Assembly (NCBI GenBank): GCA_905250025.1
Contig: CAJNOJ010000310.1
Location: 51,050 to 115,049, forward strand
DNA: 64,000 bases
Direction: 5' to 3'
From: Adineta ricciae
Lineage: Eukaryota; Rotifera; Eurotatoria; Adinetida; Adinetidae
Below are positions 1 through 11,586 of this stretch, in pieces. A program made the translations under genes and the position numbers. The notes under the pieces were generated by a model. It was not told the DNA's origin and did not search any database. It saw nothing but the letters and a program-made list of their open reading frames with translations. Position 1 is the first letter of the stretch, and the number at the start of each line of letters is the position of its first letter.

Positions 1-2
1 TA

Positions 3-1327
3 GTACCTTCAATGATTACCACATCGATAAAGGAATTGATAACAACGAGTGCCACAGTAGAATTCCAATCAACAATGTTAATCTCGACAATAATGTCGAC
101 GACATTGGAATCAACAACGATGCCTGTGTCACTGACATCGGCAAAGCTGGTATCAACGACGGAAACTGCAGTAATGCCATCGAAAGAATCACAAACAACA
201 GGCATACAAACATCAACAGTAAAAATTACAACTACTTTAAAACAATCAGGCAAGTTCTTTTGTGAAAAACAAATAATGGCATAAAAAGAACCATTTTCAT
301 GAGAATTCAACAAAGATTTCAATACTTTCTTTTAGGATGGTCTTATACTGCTCGTATGAACCAGGGACGACAGGAACACACGACATCAGTATTATCTGAT
401 GGCAGAGTACTAGTTATTGGTGGATCTAATCGTGCTGCAATTCTACGTAGCGTCGAGTTGTACGATCCGTCAACTGAAACTTGGATGGTCACGGCAAATA
501 TGAATAGTGCTCGACAAAACCATGCAGTATCCATACTGAACGATGGCAAAGTTTTGGTCACCGGAGGTCAAGATAGCAATCCATTGAATAGTGTTGAGCT
601 ATACGATCCAACCACGGGAACTTGGACAATAGTGGCAAATATGGCTTATGCACGATCTTTGCACACATCGACACTATTAGCAAATGGAAAAGTCTTGGTT
701 ACTGGAGGTTGGGATGGGAACGATGTTCTGAACAGTACGGAACTATATGATCCATTAACGAACACTTGGACTATTAGAAGCACTATGAATGATGCACGAC
801 ACAGTCACACAATATCGACGCTATCTAACGGGAAAATGTTAGTAGTTGGTGGTAAAGGCATAAATGCTTTAAATACAGCTGAAGTATACGACCCATCAAG
901 TGAAATTTGGACAAATACTAATCGCATGAATTATGCGCGATATTTTCATACGGCATCCTTATTAACAGATGGAAAAATACTTGTCGTTGCTGGATGGAAT
1001 GGTTTTCAACTATTTGATGGTGCTGAGTTATATGATCCGACAACCGGGATTTGGTCAAATACTGGAAGTTTGAATATTAGACGGCAGTATTCTGCAACAT
1101 CCCTATTAACGAATGGAAAAGTACTGGTCACCGGCGGATACACTGGATACATGCTTGATAGTGCAGAACTGTATGATCCATCCACAGAAATTTGGACCTA
1201 TGTCGATCATATGAACGAAGCACGATTTTTTCATGCAGCGTGTGTATTAAATGATGGAAGAGTACTCATTACTGGCGGATACGGCAACATCCAATCTTTG
1301 AATACTGCAGAACTGTTTAAACTATGA
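3..1327 (+). CDS. Ser/Thr-rich stalk plus seven-repeat Kelch beta-propeller protein (5' end outside window)
   Basis: The first exon (to 249) is open to the window edge and encodes a Thr/Ser-rich stretch typical of an extracellular stalk. The second exon (336-1327) encodes seven repeats of about 47 residues. Each repeat carries an AR..H..L.DGKVLV.GG core and ends in ELYDP.T..W, so a seven-bladed Kelch propeller is expected. The intron 250-335 starts with GC, inside AG|GCAAGT, and ends in TTTTAG. Only this GC donor keeps frame: the leftover G joins GA to make Gly, just before WSYTAR. The GT four bases downstream breaks the frame. The repeat style resembles bacterial Kelch proteins more than animal KLHL proteins. 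The ligand is unknown. The start codon lies upstream of the window. Confidence 0.8.
250..335 (+). other. GC-AG intron of the Kelch gene
   Basis: The donor matches the strong AG|GCAAGT consensus of GC-AG introns and the acceptor follows a pyrimidine-rich stretch. Phase 1 on both sides agrees only with this donor. Confidence 0.7.
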
Positions 1328-3005
1328 CATATCAATCAAATCTTTATCTAATTTTAACCCAAATAACTCTTCAATCTAAAACAGTCCACGACAAGAGTAG
1401 ATTGGACCAAATTCGAACAAAGCCGCAATGTTTGTATTCATTTATCTTTGTACTTTGTATTGATATGTAAAGTATAAAATCAAATCAAATAAGTGTTGAA
1501 TTTCTTTGTGAAAGTTGCTTCGCACACTTCATGTTAATCGTACAAGGTTCTTGAGAGGGAGACAGAGAAGGAAAAAGAGAGAGAGAGAAAAAGAGAACGG
1601 TTGATCGATGTAGACATGTACGTATATATAAGACGGTATTGACTACGTAATATTATGCTCATTCTGACATAACACACACACACATTAGATTACAACATCA
1701 TANNNNNNNNNNNNNNNNNNNNNNNNNNNNNNNNNNNNNNNNNNNNNNNNNNNNNGTGAGAGGAGAAGGTGCAAATGATTGAACTCATAAATTTGATTAT
1801 AATGATGTTGTTTGAGACAATGTTGGTGATTGTTGTTTTTGATTTGAATATGTGGGGCGAGGATGTGATTTGATATATGTATGCAGATTTATAGTGTTGA
1901 TGTGGAAAAGAAAAGGATGAAATGAGCGGCGAGAAATAGGAAATAGTCTAAATAATTAGGAGAGATGTGAAATGAGTAATTTGTAAAGCAAACAAGTTCA
2001 AAGGCACGTTTCGTTTGTTGAGTTCACATCTAAATTTTTTGTTCAATATTCGCAATCATATGCTAACAGACCAAATACGTGTAATTTATTACATACGGTC
2101 ATTGTGAAAAGATAACACTAAGATGTTGATTAATGATATTGTTGTTCACTTCTGTTATTCTAAGATGCAGGGAACTGATTGTTCATATCTTTATAATCAT
2201 GGGAAAACATATAAGGAAATTTTTTTATGAGATATCAAATTTAAACATGAATTGCTCTAGGGTTGTAAATTGTCGTCAGAACTGTTCAAGTTGCTTTTTC
2301 TTGCGCCTCTCGACCGATAATTATGTTGTGAAGTGTTGAAATCTCCAGAGAGCGAAAGAGTCAGAGAAATATGAGTGACCGGAAATAATCATGTCGATAC
2401 CGTCATTTCATAAGTGTAAATGATCGAAGAATTGATTGGATATGTATTGCTAATTACAAATGAAGATTAACATGCCGAATCTGTTCATTATGTCTGAACA
2501 CCAAAGAAAGAAAGTCGAGTGAGCGGAAAAAGATATGTCAGATATATTCAAGTGTACAACTAGAACAATTGACCACATCTAATCTTCGGATGAATGAAGA
2601 AGTCTTATGAAATATTATATATCGATGTCTTTGATTGAAATGGGAAAGCGAATGAGTAGAATGTTCATTTGAGATAAAGAGATATACTTGTAATACGAAT
2701 ATTTAACATGGTAGGAGAGAAACGTGCGATGGATATAATAGAAGAAAATATGCTCCGAATTTACAAGCATCTCTGTTTTCGCGTGATTATTTAGAGAAAC
2801 GAAACAATTAGAAATATGATGAGCGAAGCAAAAATAATTAAACATATCATGAGAATAACACAAATCAAATGACGATGGTATTTGTCCATCATTTTGAAAG
2901 ATTTATTAATATAAGAAGAAAACAGTTATATGCTCATAATAGAATTGGAAAGAAAAGCGCTTGGAAGTTTCATTCGAGAAATGATTGGATTGTTAACAAT
3001 AATAT
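1328..3005. other. Intergenic, no gene seen; contains an assembly gap
   Basis: AT-rich sequence with stops in all frames. It holds a short (CA)n run at about 1672-1684, a GA-rich stretch at about 1556-1600, and 53 Ns at 1703-1755. The longest open frames have no codon structure or recognisable domain. Confidence 0.6.
1703..1755. other. Assembly gap (53 N)
   Basis: A run of Ns. It is preceded by a CA-rich microsatellite, a common cause of gaps. Confidence 0.95.
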
Positions 3006-3170
3006 CTAGCGAGTAATCACCCAGAAAGCATGAATGATCCCAATAATATAGAATCCCAGAATAGTCAAGACTAAATTCAATAAAACTTGATTATTGCATG
3101 CATTTTGATGTAGATAGACAGCCAATGGTGGAATGAAGAAAGCAAGAACAAGTAAGATGATATCAGCCAT
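3006..3170 (-). CDS. PMP3: Pmp3 / UPF0057 plasma-membrane proteolipid, 54 aa
   Basis: A single-exon frame starts MADIILLVLAFFIPPLAVYL and continues with a short polar turn (HQNACNN). A second hydrophobic helix follows (LNLVLTILGFYIIGIIHAFW) and the protein ends VITR. This is the full Pmp3/UPF0057 layout: MAD start, FxPP-hydrophobic helix 1, a cysteine in the loop, then the LTILG..IGIIHA signature in helix 2. The usual length is 50-60 residues, so the gene is complete. Family members are small plasma-membrane proteins linked to membrane potential and to salt and cold tolerance in yeast and plants. The gene stands alone, about 1.2 kb from the kinase gene on the same strand. The family call is secure. 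A stress role in this organism is inference. Confidence 0.9.
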   Translation of the reverse strand: MADIILLVLAFFIPPLAVYLHQNACNNQVLLNLVLTILGFYIIGIIHAFWVITR

Positions 3171-4375
3171 TTTTTAAAAGATGTTTCGTCAAAAGCGTTC
3201 GTACACTAAGCTTGAATCTGTGTGAATAAACGATAACTAACTAAACTTGTAATATAAATATAGCTGGTCGTGTTGTTTTTTCTTATCAATTTCTCTTGTG
3301 CAACTGTTACGGAGTGTGGGGGGAGAGAGAGCCAGATATTATCAATGTAAGGATAAAAACTCATAGATTAGAAATCATAAAAAAATACTGTAAAAGTGTC
3401 TTTTTTGTCGAGAAAAATTGTTTTCAACCGTATTCACTCGTGGTAATGTTAATTTAATGAGTAACATCAAATATGAGACTTAATTGTTTGAGCAGGTCAA
3501 ATTAAATGACTAATGAATGGTATTAGACTTTTCACACAAGGAAAAATCCTTTTTTTTGTGACACCTGACGATAAGTTGTATATGAATGTCGCGAACAAAC
3601 ATTCGAATATTCTTTTTTATGATTTCATTTCGCCATTAAAATAGCTGTTTCTATATCTATCGAAATCAAATTCGATAATTTGTTAATTCTTGCAGAATAT
3701 ATTTGAAATCATGAGAGCAATGAGATTTGTCGATTATCGCGACTCATAGAACAGAAATGCTCTTTCATTTCGCATTAGTAAGAACAGATAAAGAATGACG
3801 TTATGTATATTCGCCATATAACCTGAAGTCATCTACTCATCTTGAAACGACGATTCAAAATACAAGAATGTTTTGCTTCTCATTCCTAACCCACGATAAA
3901 ATCCATTCGATTTACATTTACTGAATGATCTTGTGGAATACTATCGAGTTTTATTGATCTATGTTACGTGTAATAAACCAGAGATAATATTGTTGAGTCA
4001 CACATTCCCATGAGAAAGCTTCATTTCGTCCATGATGTATCTATCGATAGTAGCATCTAGGTTGTATTCATGAAATCGATCGTTTCTCAAAGATAAACAT
4101 CAACAACGTTCAAAACTGCTTTACAGTATAAAGAAAAAGTGACCTTGCCGAATATCACATCAATCATACTGTTTATCTTGGTTAAGTAAAAATTTGCGAA
4201 TCTTTTCGATATGCAAAGAAAAACAAATGAGTGCTTTAACCGCTACAGACATCACACAACATCGAAAAATACTGGACATAGAGCGCACCGGAGACGTCTT
4301 ACCGGCGATTAGTATAAAAATAATGTGTTATGGTAGTTTACAGAAATAAAACAAAGAAACGAAAACCGGTCTGGA
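3171..4375. other. Intergenic, no gene seen
   Basis: AT-rich with frequent stops in all six frames. It must hold the Pmp3 promoter on its left side and the 3' end of the CHK2-like gene on its right. No other feature was found. Confidence 0.5.
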
Positions 4376-6082
4376 TCAGTATTTGGCTCGCTTTCGTCTT
4401 CCACTGGCATAAGTACTTTCGGACGCGGTAGTCACAGGTCCCTTGATTGCTACAGCTTTTTCTTCTTCTGCGTCATCACATGCCGAACGTTTGGATAATT
4501 GAACCGTTGCTGGTGTCTTCACGACTTGAGAAGAATACATCATACTATCCACCCGTTTCGTATTATCAAGGTCATCAGCTAGCCAAGGATGTTGAAGTAC
4601 ACCATCCATTGTCAAACGTTTGGCTGGATCAGTACACATCATTTTTCGAATGAGATCTTTCGCTGAGTCTGATACGTCTGACCAGAATTCATCAGGAAAT
4701 GTGTAAAGACCTTCGATAATTTGATCATTTAAAGGTTTTCCACTAATCGAATCACTGAATGGTGGATAACCGACTAGAAATAGATAGAATGTATCAGATC
4801 TATTCAATAGATTTTGATTTACCTAAGCAAACATAGAGAATTACGCCTAGACTCCAAACATCAACTTTATTCGTGTAACTTGATTCGCCACGGGTTATTA
4901 AAACTTCTGGAGCTATGAAATATAGATAGAAGTGTCCAATTATGAAATGTTACAAACTTCGTCTACTTACCGAGATAGTTTGGTGTACCACAAAATGTTT
5001 TCATCAGTGTTGTTTCATTGATAAATCTCGACAGACCAAAATCGGTAATTTTAACTAATGTTTCATTTGTGTCCGGTGATGTTAATAAAACATTTTCTGG
5101 TTTTAAATCGCGATGCGTAATTGAACGGTCGTGTAAATATTTCACTCCCAGACACATTTGTCGAAAGAGAAATTTGGTCGTTGGTTCATCGAATTGACCA
5201 CTGGCGACGATACGATCAAATAATTCTCCGCCTTCCACTAATTCAAGAATAATATAAACAGCATTTGGCGTATCGTAAACATCGTATACACGAATGATGC
5301 ACGGATGGTCAAGTCCTTGTAAAATATTACATTCAGCTTGAATTTGTTGATTGAATGTATGGGCCTGAGTGCCCAACATGGTAAAATGCTTCTTTGCAAT
5401 GATTTTCATTGCAAATCGATTACAAGTGCCTACAAACAAATGAATTGAAGTCGTGAGATCGATAGTTTAATCGGAAACATTTGCGTATTATACCTCGAAT
5501 GAAGCATAGTTTCACTTCTCCGTATGCACCACGTCCAATTTCTTTCGAAACGATATATTTTTCACGTACAACATCTGGAATCGATGAATCCTCTTTAGCA
5601 TTTGTGTCAATATAAACGTAAACACGGTTAGTTTTAGAAGCTAGAGCGATTTCCGCATTGTTATCCAGCACGCGTTTTTTATTCTTGCCAATTTTATCGC
5701 CATTTACATACGTTCCGTTCGACGAGATGTCTTGAATATAAACAAAATTTTGAATTGTGTCGCGAATGATTTTGAAATGTGTTGATGAGTATGTCGCAAA
5801 ATATTTGGATGCTTGTATTTCTTTCGATTCCAGTGCTATTGTACATTTTTTACCACGACCAAGCGAGTATTCATTTGCAATCAAATTAATCGACGGAAAA
5901 AGTTTGTTTATCGATAAAAGTCGACCCCAGACTTCTAAGTCTTGTTCAGTAGTTTCTCCATCGGGTAGAGTATTGCCAGTTTCAACACATTCCTGAGTTA
6001 CCTGAGTTCTTGGTCCGTCGTTCTATAAGAAGAAAACCAAATTGTTCATTGATATACAATTATTCAAACGCAAACTAACCAT
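4376..6082 (-). CDS. CHEK2: CHK2/Rad53-type checkpoint kinase (FHA + Ser/Thr kinase)
   Basis: Five coding exons: 6082-6080, 6022-5494, 5429-4971, 4912-4823 and 4773-4376, about 492 residues. The first coding exon is only the ATG. An FHA domain (about residues 31-125) starts at VWGRLLSIN and has GRG, SSTHF and SSNGTYVNG, the phosphothreonine-binding signature. The kinase domain has GRGAYGEV, FAMKI, HRDLKPEN, DFGLSRF and a GTPNYLAPE activation segment, then CLVGYPPFS and HPWL. The C-terminus is basic (GRRKRAKY), as in CHK2, and fits a nuclear signal. The order FHA-kinase-basic tail and the length match CHK2, which relays DNA double-strand-break signals from ATM. All introns are 49-64 nt and in phase. 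No ATM-target SQ/TQ cluster precedes the FHA domain, only a short N-terminus. Confidence 0.92.
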
Positions 6083-6432
6083 TGAAATTGAATTCTGTTG
6101 TGAAACGCTAATTTATTCTACGCCAAACTAATACTCACAGAAAATAAATGAGTCAAGATTGTCCATTCACAATAAAACACCAATCAACAACGTATGAGTG
6201 ACATCTTTTCTGAAATAAAATACTCTTTTATTTTTTTAACAATTGCAACGCATAAAATGCATCGCTATGCCTCATTTTCCATCCCACAGTACGATCCATA
6301 TCGGCGTGTCAAAACATTCTCTTCTAAATATGAAAGCACTATAGATCGATATGTAATACCTGAGAGTTCAAACACATGTTTTGATGATATCTAATCGCAC
6401 AGGCTCGTGTGATCATTCGATAGAAAGCAAAC
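6083..6432. promoter_or_regulatory. Divergent intergenic region between the CHK2-like gene and a membrane-protein gene
   Basis: About 350 bp separate two start codons that point away from each other, so both promoters must lie here. No clear TATA box or named site was identified. A 66-codon frame inside has no support. Confidence 0.45.
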
Positions 6433-7153
6433 GTGCAAATGATGAACTCTACTTCCTATAGTTCAGCTCATAAAAATGACATTACATACGATTCAACTGG
6501 TGAAATCCTATTTATTGTTGCAGTTCTCATCTGGTATTCCTTGGGTATGGTTTGTATGCTAGGTATGCAGATAAAAGCACGCGATGAAACAGTTGAAGAT
6601 TGTGCTCGACGTCGAGCTAAAGCTCTACTTGAAACTCTTCATGATCAGACACATACAAAACAGATACTTGGTATGATCATTAATGGCGATGTTGAATAGA
6701 AGTAATGTTCGTTTTCTTTTTCCAGAAGAACTCGTCGATAAACAAAAACGTGACAGACTCTGGGATATTTATTTAGGAACAAGTGAGAATAATAGTGGTA
6801 AAGTGATTCAGGACGATTTACTTCGCATAAGAAATATCGAAAAACAATTAGCTATTATCAATCAAAACCGAGTATTTGCTAATGAAAGTTTAATATCATC
6901 AACGATCTTTTCAGACATCATCGTCAATGAAAATCGTGTTCGTGTTCGACGTCGTTCATCATTAGATCAGCAAATTATTGAACGATGGAAAATCTTAGTT
7001 GAACAATGCAGGAAACATGAACAATTACCATGGTCAATACAAAAACTGATGATTCGTCGACATTTTCGAAGACATTACAAAACCATGTTACAACAACCGG
7101 ATCAAATTAATATGTCAATGGATGATGAAAAGCATCTCACCTCTGACTATTAA
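6433..7153 (+). CDS. Single-pass membrane protein, unrecognised (possible distant KCNE-like)
   Basis: Two exons, 6433-6670 and 6726-7153, are joined by a 55-nt GT-AG intron in phase 1, giving about 221 residues. A short polar N-terminus is followed by one hydrophobic segment, ILFIVAVLIWYSLGMVCMLG, at about residues 25-44. A long charged, helical cytoplasmic tail rich in Arg, Lys, Glu and Gln follows. A second in-frame ATG lies three codons in. The N-terminus, single helix and juxtamembrane K/R region recall KCNE potassium-channel beta subunits, but the tail is longer than usual and I see no firm KCNE motif, so the function is open. The gene is divergent from the CHK2-like gene. Confidence 0.65.
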
Positions 7154-7780
7154 GCCTTTCTATGATAATACTTCAATTTTTGAAAGTATTTATCTGGCGC
7201 ACCTCTGGATACGTTCTCCTAAATGTTGCTTAATAAAAGATTGTCATTCGAAGGACATTAACAAGAAAAACTGCCTTTTAAGAACGAATAAAGTCTATGC
7301 TGTTGATTTTGGATTTAAATATTTGTCGAAAAACGAATGACGTTGGTATAGTTTTTCATTTGCTTTAATAGAAAAAAAAGTCAGTCTATTCATTCGTCTT
7401 AAAAGAATAACTTAAATCTAATCTTTTATGATACCATGACGTCAGAAAAAAAAACTTGAAAGAAAATATAATATGGTCGTATTTTCATAGTCTTATTCGA
7501 TTACATACACACTCTTCATATGCTCCTCTATCACGCAATGATACCAGAAAGACAAAACAAGCTGGGCGAAGTTCATCTGTGGTTTTATTCTTTTAACCAT
7601 GCACACCGAAAGATAAGAATTTCAAGCAAATAAACGCAAGAGGTTTTTTTTTCCGTTGTGTACTCACAAATTCTCTCACGATGATAGACAAGAGAATCTT
7701 CTTTAGTTCGTATTTTAAACTAGACTATCAACATTATCAAACACACTTCGATCTGCGTTTTTAGATGTGAATAAAAGATA
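7154..7780. other. Intergenic; promoter side of the MFSD6-like gene
   Basis: AT-rich without a supported gene. A palindromic TGACGTCA (CRE-type) lies at 7437-7444, about 340 bp upstream of the transporter start. Its use is unknown. Confidence 0.4.
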
Positions 7781-9785
7781 ATGAAAACAGACGCAACATC
7801 ACCTCCAAACACTGATGTGGTTAATCCACATTCATCATTACCATACATCCATCGATTTTATCTTCTTTTGAAGGGACATTATTTTCTCCATTTCTCCGCT
7901 TTCGGTATCATCTATCCAATATTAAACATCACATTACGTGCTCGTGGTTTATCCAATGTTGAACTATCGTATTTTAATATCGGTATTCCCTTTTTAGTCT
8001 TCGTGACAAATCCACTTCTAAACTATGTAGCTGACCTTACACGTCGCTATAAACTAATGTTTAATTGCGTTTTTGCCATCGCTACAATCGCCTGTGTAGC
8101 TATTTTCATGTTACCACCTGTAAAATCGCATCATATTCAAGCGGATCTTATTGATGACCATGAACTTGGTCACGTCTTGGAATTTTGTGCTAGTCAAGAA
8201 GTCGGAACCAAATGTGCTTCAAGAACCGAGTGTGGATGCTCCTATGGAGCCAATTGTACCATCGTTGATACGGTTTACCGAAGAAATCCAAATGAAATGA
8301 AAACATTTTCCTTTACGTTTTCGATGGGTTTGAAGAATACTTCCAAAGAATTCAAAGATGATTCACGTTCGTGTGGACTTCAATATCGAGTGCCAGTCTA
8401 TCAACGTTTTGATGCAAATAATTTCGTTCCGTTCCAATCACCTCGTTTAGCAATATGTGAAATAACTTGTTCTATAGCACATTACTGTCACGGGCCACGT
8501 CATCCTGATCAAACACGTGTTGTTATTCTCTATTCACTTTTATTTGTACTGGCCGCCAACCTTTTGACAAACGCCATTCCACTCGGCGTTGCAATCGGTT
8601 TTTCTAGTTTACATCGGTCGGATATTTTTGGAAAGCAACGTGTTTGGGGAACAATAGGATTTGGCATATCAGCATTTCTCGCTAGCCGGTTATACGAGGC
8701 CTTTCAAAGCGAATATGTTTATGTAATTTTTTTCATGATTATGGCCGCTATTTGCATGGTCATTACGGGTCTTGTTCGCATCCAACCGGACAAAAGAAAA
8801 CGTCATGCAACAGTAGAAGAAGTTCTTGCTGAGGACGATGGCCAAGTGACAAAGAAGAAGAAGAATAAACCTCAATCTACACTCTTTGAACTTATTCCGC
8901 TGGTGAAACGAATTGACGTTATCGTCTTTCTTCTGCTGATTTTCGTTTGGGGAATGTCATACGGTGTTCTCGATCCAGTAAGTAGCCACTAGAAGTCAAG
9001 ATTGAATTCCCAATCCTGTTCTCTCTTCTTTAGTATTTGTATTTGTATATTGATGAATTTGCTCCATGTCAATCCCGTTCGATTGTTGGTTATATGTCGT
9101 TGGTATCAGCTATCGCAGAAGTTATTGCTCTTTTCTTTGCCGAGAAAGTTTTAAAATTCTTAGGAACTAATGTTGCTTCGATTATTATTCTATTAGCTTT
9201 TGCACTTCGATTTGCTGGCTATTACTTTATTCTTCAACCATTTCTTTTACCCATTGCAGAAACAATGCATTTCTTTAATTTTGGTATTCTCTACGTTTTG
9301 GTTCTTCAGAAGGCTGCTTCCATTGGTATGTTTGCAATTAGATAGTATAACTATGTATACTGATTATATTTCTCTCTTCTAGCGCCAGCTGGACTTGTCG
9401 GTACACTTCAAAGTTTGTCCTTAGGAATCAATTTCGGTTTAGGTAGGAGATTTCTTTTTGCTTTTGTACATGTTAACAATAAATGTTGCATTTGTGCGTA
9501 GCTCGCGGTATTGGACTGGTTGCATCGTCATTTATCTATACGCTCTTGGAACAACGTCTACTTTTCTTAATCTTTGCCATATTTAATGTCATCTGTGCAA
9601 TCATCTTTGGTCTTTACTTTCTCATAACTAGAAAACAATCAAATGACCAAACAGATCTATCAAAGCCTCCCGTTGATTCTGGTAGATAATTAGTATCTTG
9701 TTGTACAAATGAAAGATTGAATACCTTTCTCTCTCTAGATGTCAACGCCAATGAAGAACCTCTACTGACGAGAACAACTGCATAG
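7781..9785 (+). CDS. MFSD6-like major facilitator transporter
   Basis: Five exons: 7781-8977, 9034-9325, 9383-9442, 9502-9681 and 9739-9785. All joins are in phase, giving about 591 residues with some 12 hydrophobic segments. The N-terminus (LPYIHRFYLLLKGHYFLHFS, then GIIYPILNITLRARGLSN) matches the MFS_1-like/MFSD6 family. So do a large Cys-rich extracellular loop between the early helices (about residues 120-240) and helix 7-12 motifs such as YIDEFAP and SRSIVGYMS. The C-terminus is a short acidic EEPLL tail that could act as a dileucine sorting signal. Metazoan MFSD6 proteins are plasma-membrane or endosomal transporters whose substrates are mostly unknown. Confidence 0.85.
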
Positions 9786-10001
9786 ATCAGTCAATGCTCA
9801 AAAACAAGAAGTTAAAATAACCGACAATTTCCATTGATTACAAAATGATTTAAACCAATATAAGAATATCAATAAACAAACGAGAGTTTTCTTAAACATA
9901 GAATGTTCATTTTAATATCGAGAACAAGTTTGATAAAACTAACACTGAGGCGAACTAGGTTATTTCAACAAGTAAGAACAAAAGAAAGTTTGTTTTTAAA
10001 A

Positions 10002-10358
10002 TTATTTCTTGGCTGGATCAACCGATTTGATTGAGTCATTAGTGATTTCAAATATCCAATCTTTCTTCGGCGCTGTCACACCGTCAAACGGTTGTTTTAA
10101 TTCGATTGTCGAACCATCGAATTTTCGCGCACGAATCAATTCCACTGTTTTATGATATTTGCCATCTGAGTCACCATGAGTAAATTCTTTTTCGTCTACA
10201 CGCTCTTCTTCACCTTGTGCAATTTCAATGTCAGCAACTTCAGCATGATGATCTTCAATGCCGGAAAAATGCACCTGAACATCGATTTCAGCATCACTAT
10301 TATTTCGGATAACACACGAATATATAGCTGCTGGAGAACGAAGACCTACTGTAGCCAT
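10002..10358 (-). CDS. Small conserved-looking protein of unknown function, 118 aa
   Basis: A single exon with a clean ATG. The sequence alternates hydrophobic and polar residues (SPAAIYSCVIRNNSDAEIDV) and ends in a basic SVDPAKK. This suggests a compact beta-sandwich-like cytosolic protein without signal peptide or membrane segment. It contains one cysteine and an acidic middle (QGEEERVDEKEF). No family was recognised. Codon use looks coding, and the transporter gene converges on it with about 216 bp between the two stops. Real gene likely, function unknown. Confidence 0.6.
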   Translation of the reverse strand: MATVGLRSPAAIYSCVIRNNSDAEIDVQVHFSGIEDHHAEVADIEIAQGEEERVDEKEFTHGDSDGKYHKTVELIRARKFDGSTIELKQPFDGVTAPKKDWIFEITNDSIKSVDPAKK

Positions 10359-11069
10359 CTGAAAAATAAAGAAAAATATTCGTTTGTGTTATTGTTGACA
10401 TGACATTTCTCATTCAGTTCGAATTAATTCACGTGTAGAAAACTTTAATCGAATTCGAATTTTCAAAGCGACACATGAAATGATATTTTCTATCGCCATT
10501 CAGTTCAGCAGTTCTATTTCACTTCACTTGACTGGTTGAAAGGAAACATTTATTTATTCGTTGTTTTGTCCTCTATAACGTTTTACTTGAATCTTGAAGG
10601 TAATAATGGAGTCGCTTTTGGACGTTGAATGAAAGTATGATGATCGAAATCGATACAAATCATGAAGTTTTATTCAGAACTAGTATGACTAAACCCCAAA
10701 TACCATTGTTTGGAAAATGTAGACTGTATGGTTCGATCTGTATCTGTAAAAGATATTAATCTTATCTGGCTATTCCCCTAATTTGTTTTCTATCCATTTG
10801 TTTCAATACAATGTTATTAGCAAACAAGTTCGACGGAAGATGCAGAATATCGAACAATGCTCTTCTGAGATCATTACTCCTCGGTGATAGTCTTATCTGA
10901 CAATAAGCGATGTCAGCGATAATTGTCCGAATGAACGGGTAAATCGAGGATGTCTTTTTTGAGAAGTTAGGTTTTACATGATATTGACCGAGTTTGTTGA
11001 ACAGTAATATGTCGGAAAAGCAGAATGGATGAGTAACTAATTAAAATAACATGAGAATTAGTCCAAGAA
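10359..11069. other. Intergenic, no gene seen
   Basis: No supported coding exon. The right end leads into the decayed coiled-coil sequence and ends in a splice-acceptor-like TTTCGTTTAG at about 11091. Confidence 0.4.
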
Positions 11070-11576
11070 ACCAATGATGATGTTTCGTTTAGGAATGTAA
11101 CTTGGATCGGCTGAATGAGCTGCGCCGGTCGTGTGAACGAACCGTGAAAGAGCTTCGATTGGCAATAATCGACGCGAAAATGGACATGGATGAATGGCGC
11201 AAAGGAGTCGAAAAGTTTACAGCGCACCAACAGAAGCCTATGGACAACGATTAGTCGATTATCACGCTCATGTCAATGCTTGGAAATAAAATGACGAAGA
11301 ACTAAAGCAAGCAATGGATGACCTCGCTACACAACAAGTCGAAATTGAAAAGTGAATCAAACAGACGAAGCTGAAGTGTGTAAGAACTACTCGTCACTGG
11401 AAAAGTGTTATTGAGAAAGAGTTTGAAAAACGAGCACAAACGGATACTGGTCTCAGTAAGTGATGTGATACAAGTGAGTGAAATATCTCCTCTGTTTCTA
11501 TGTTAGGGTGGAAGCTACACGCAACAAATCGCCTGAAAGTCGATCGAACAACGTGGAAGGATAATAGATGGCACAT
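11070..11576 (+). pseudogene. Decayed coiled-coil gene fragment
   Basis: The plus strand reads as a charged helical protein (LNELRRSCERTVKELRLAI, then DMDEWRKGVEKF). The frame then slips at about 11213-11220, continues as AYGQRLVDYHAHVNAW, hits an in-frame TAA, continues as NDEELKQAMDDLATQQVEIE, and hits a TGA. It then continues to a splice donor-like site at about 11455 (GGTCTCA|GTAAGT) and, after a 53-nt intron ending TTAG, as WKLHATNRLKVD to a stop at about 11586. Coiled-coil heptad character and splice signals survive while the frame is broken by one shift and two stops. That fits a pseudogene. The family is not recognised. Confidence 0.6.
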
Positions 11577-11586
11577 GAACTCCTGA

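Noticed and set aside
254-335. GT donor at 254 for the Kelch intron
   Set aside because: It leaves two bases instead of one and breaks the frame with the Kelch exon. The GC donor at 250 fits.
2615-2863. 82-codon minus-strand frame in the first intergenic region
   Set aside because: Arbitrary Phe/Tyr/Ser-rich composition, no motif or splice context.
6194-6394. 66-codon frame between the CHK2-like and membrane-protein genes
   Set aside because: No domain, no splice links, and it sits in the shared promoter region.
7437-7444. Palindromic TGACGTCA as a cAMP-response element
   Set aside because: Single 8-bp match at some distance from the gene. A second copy lies in a gene-free region (about 11737), so chance is likely.
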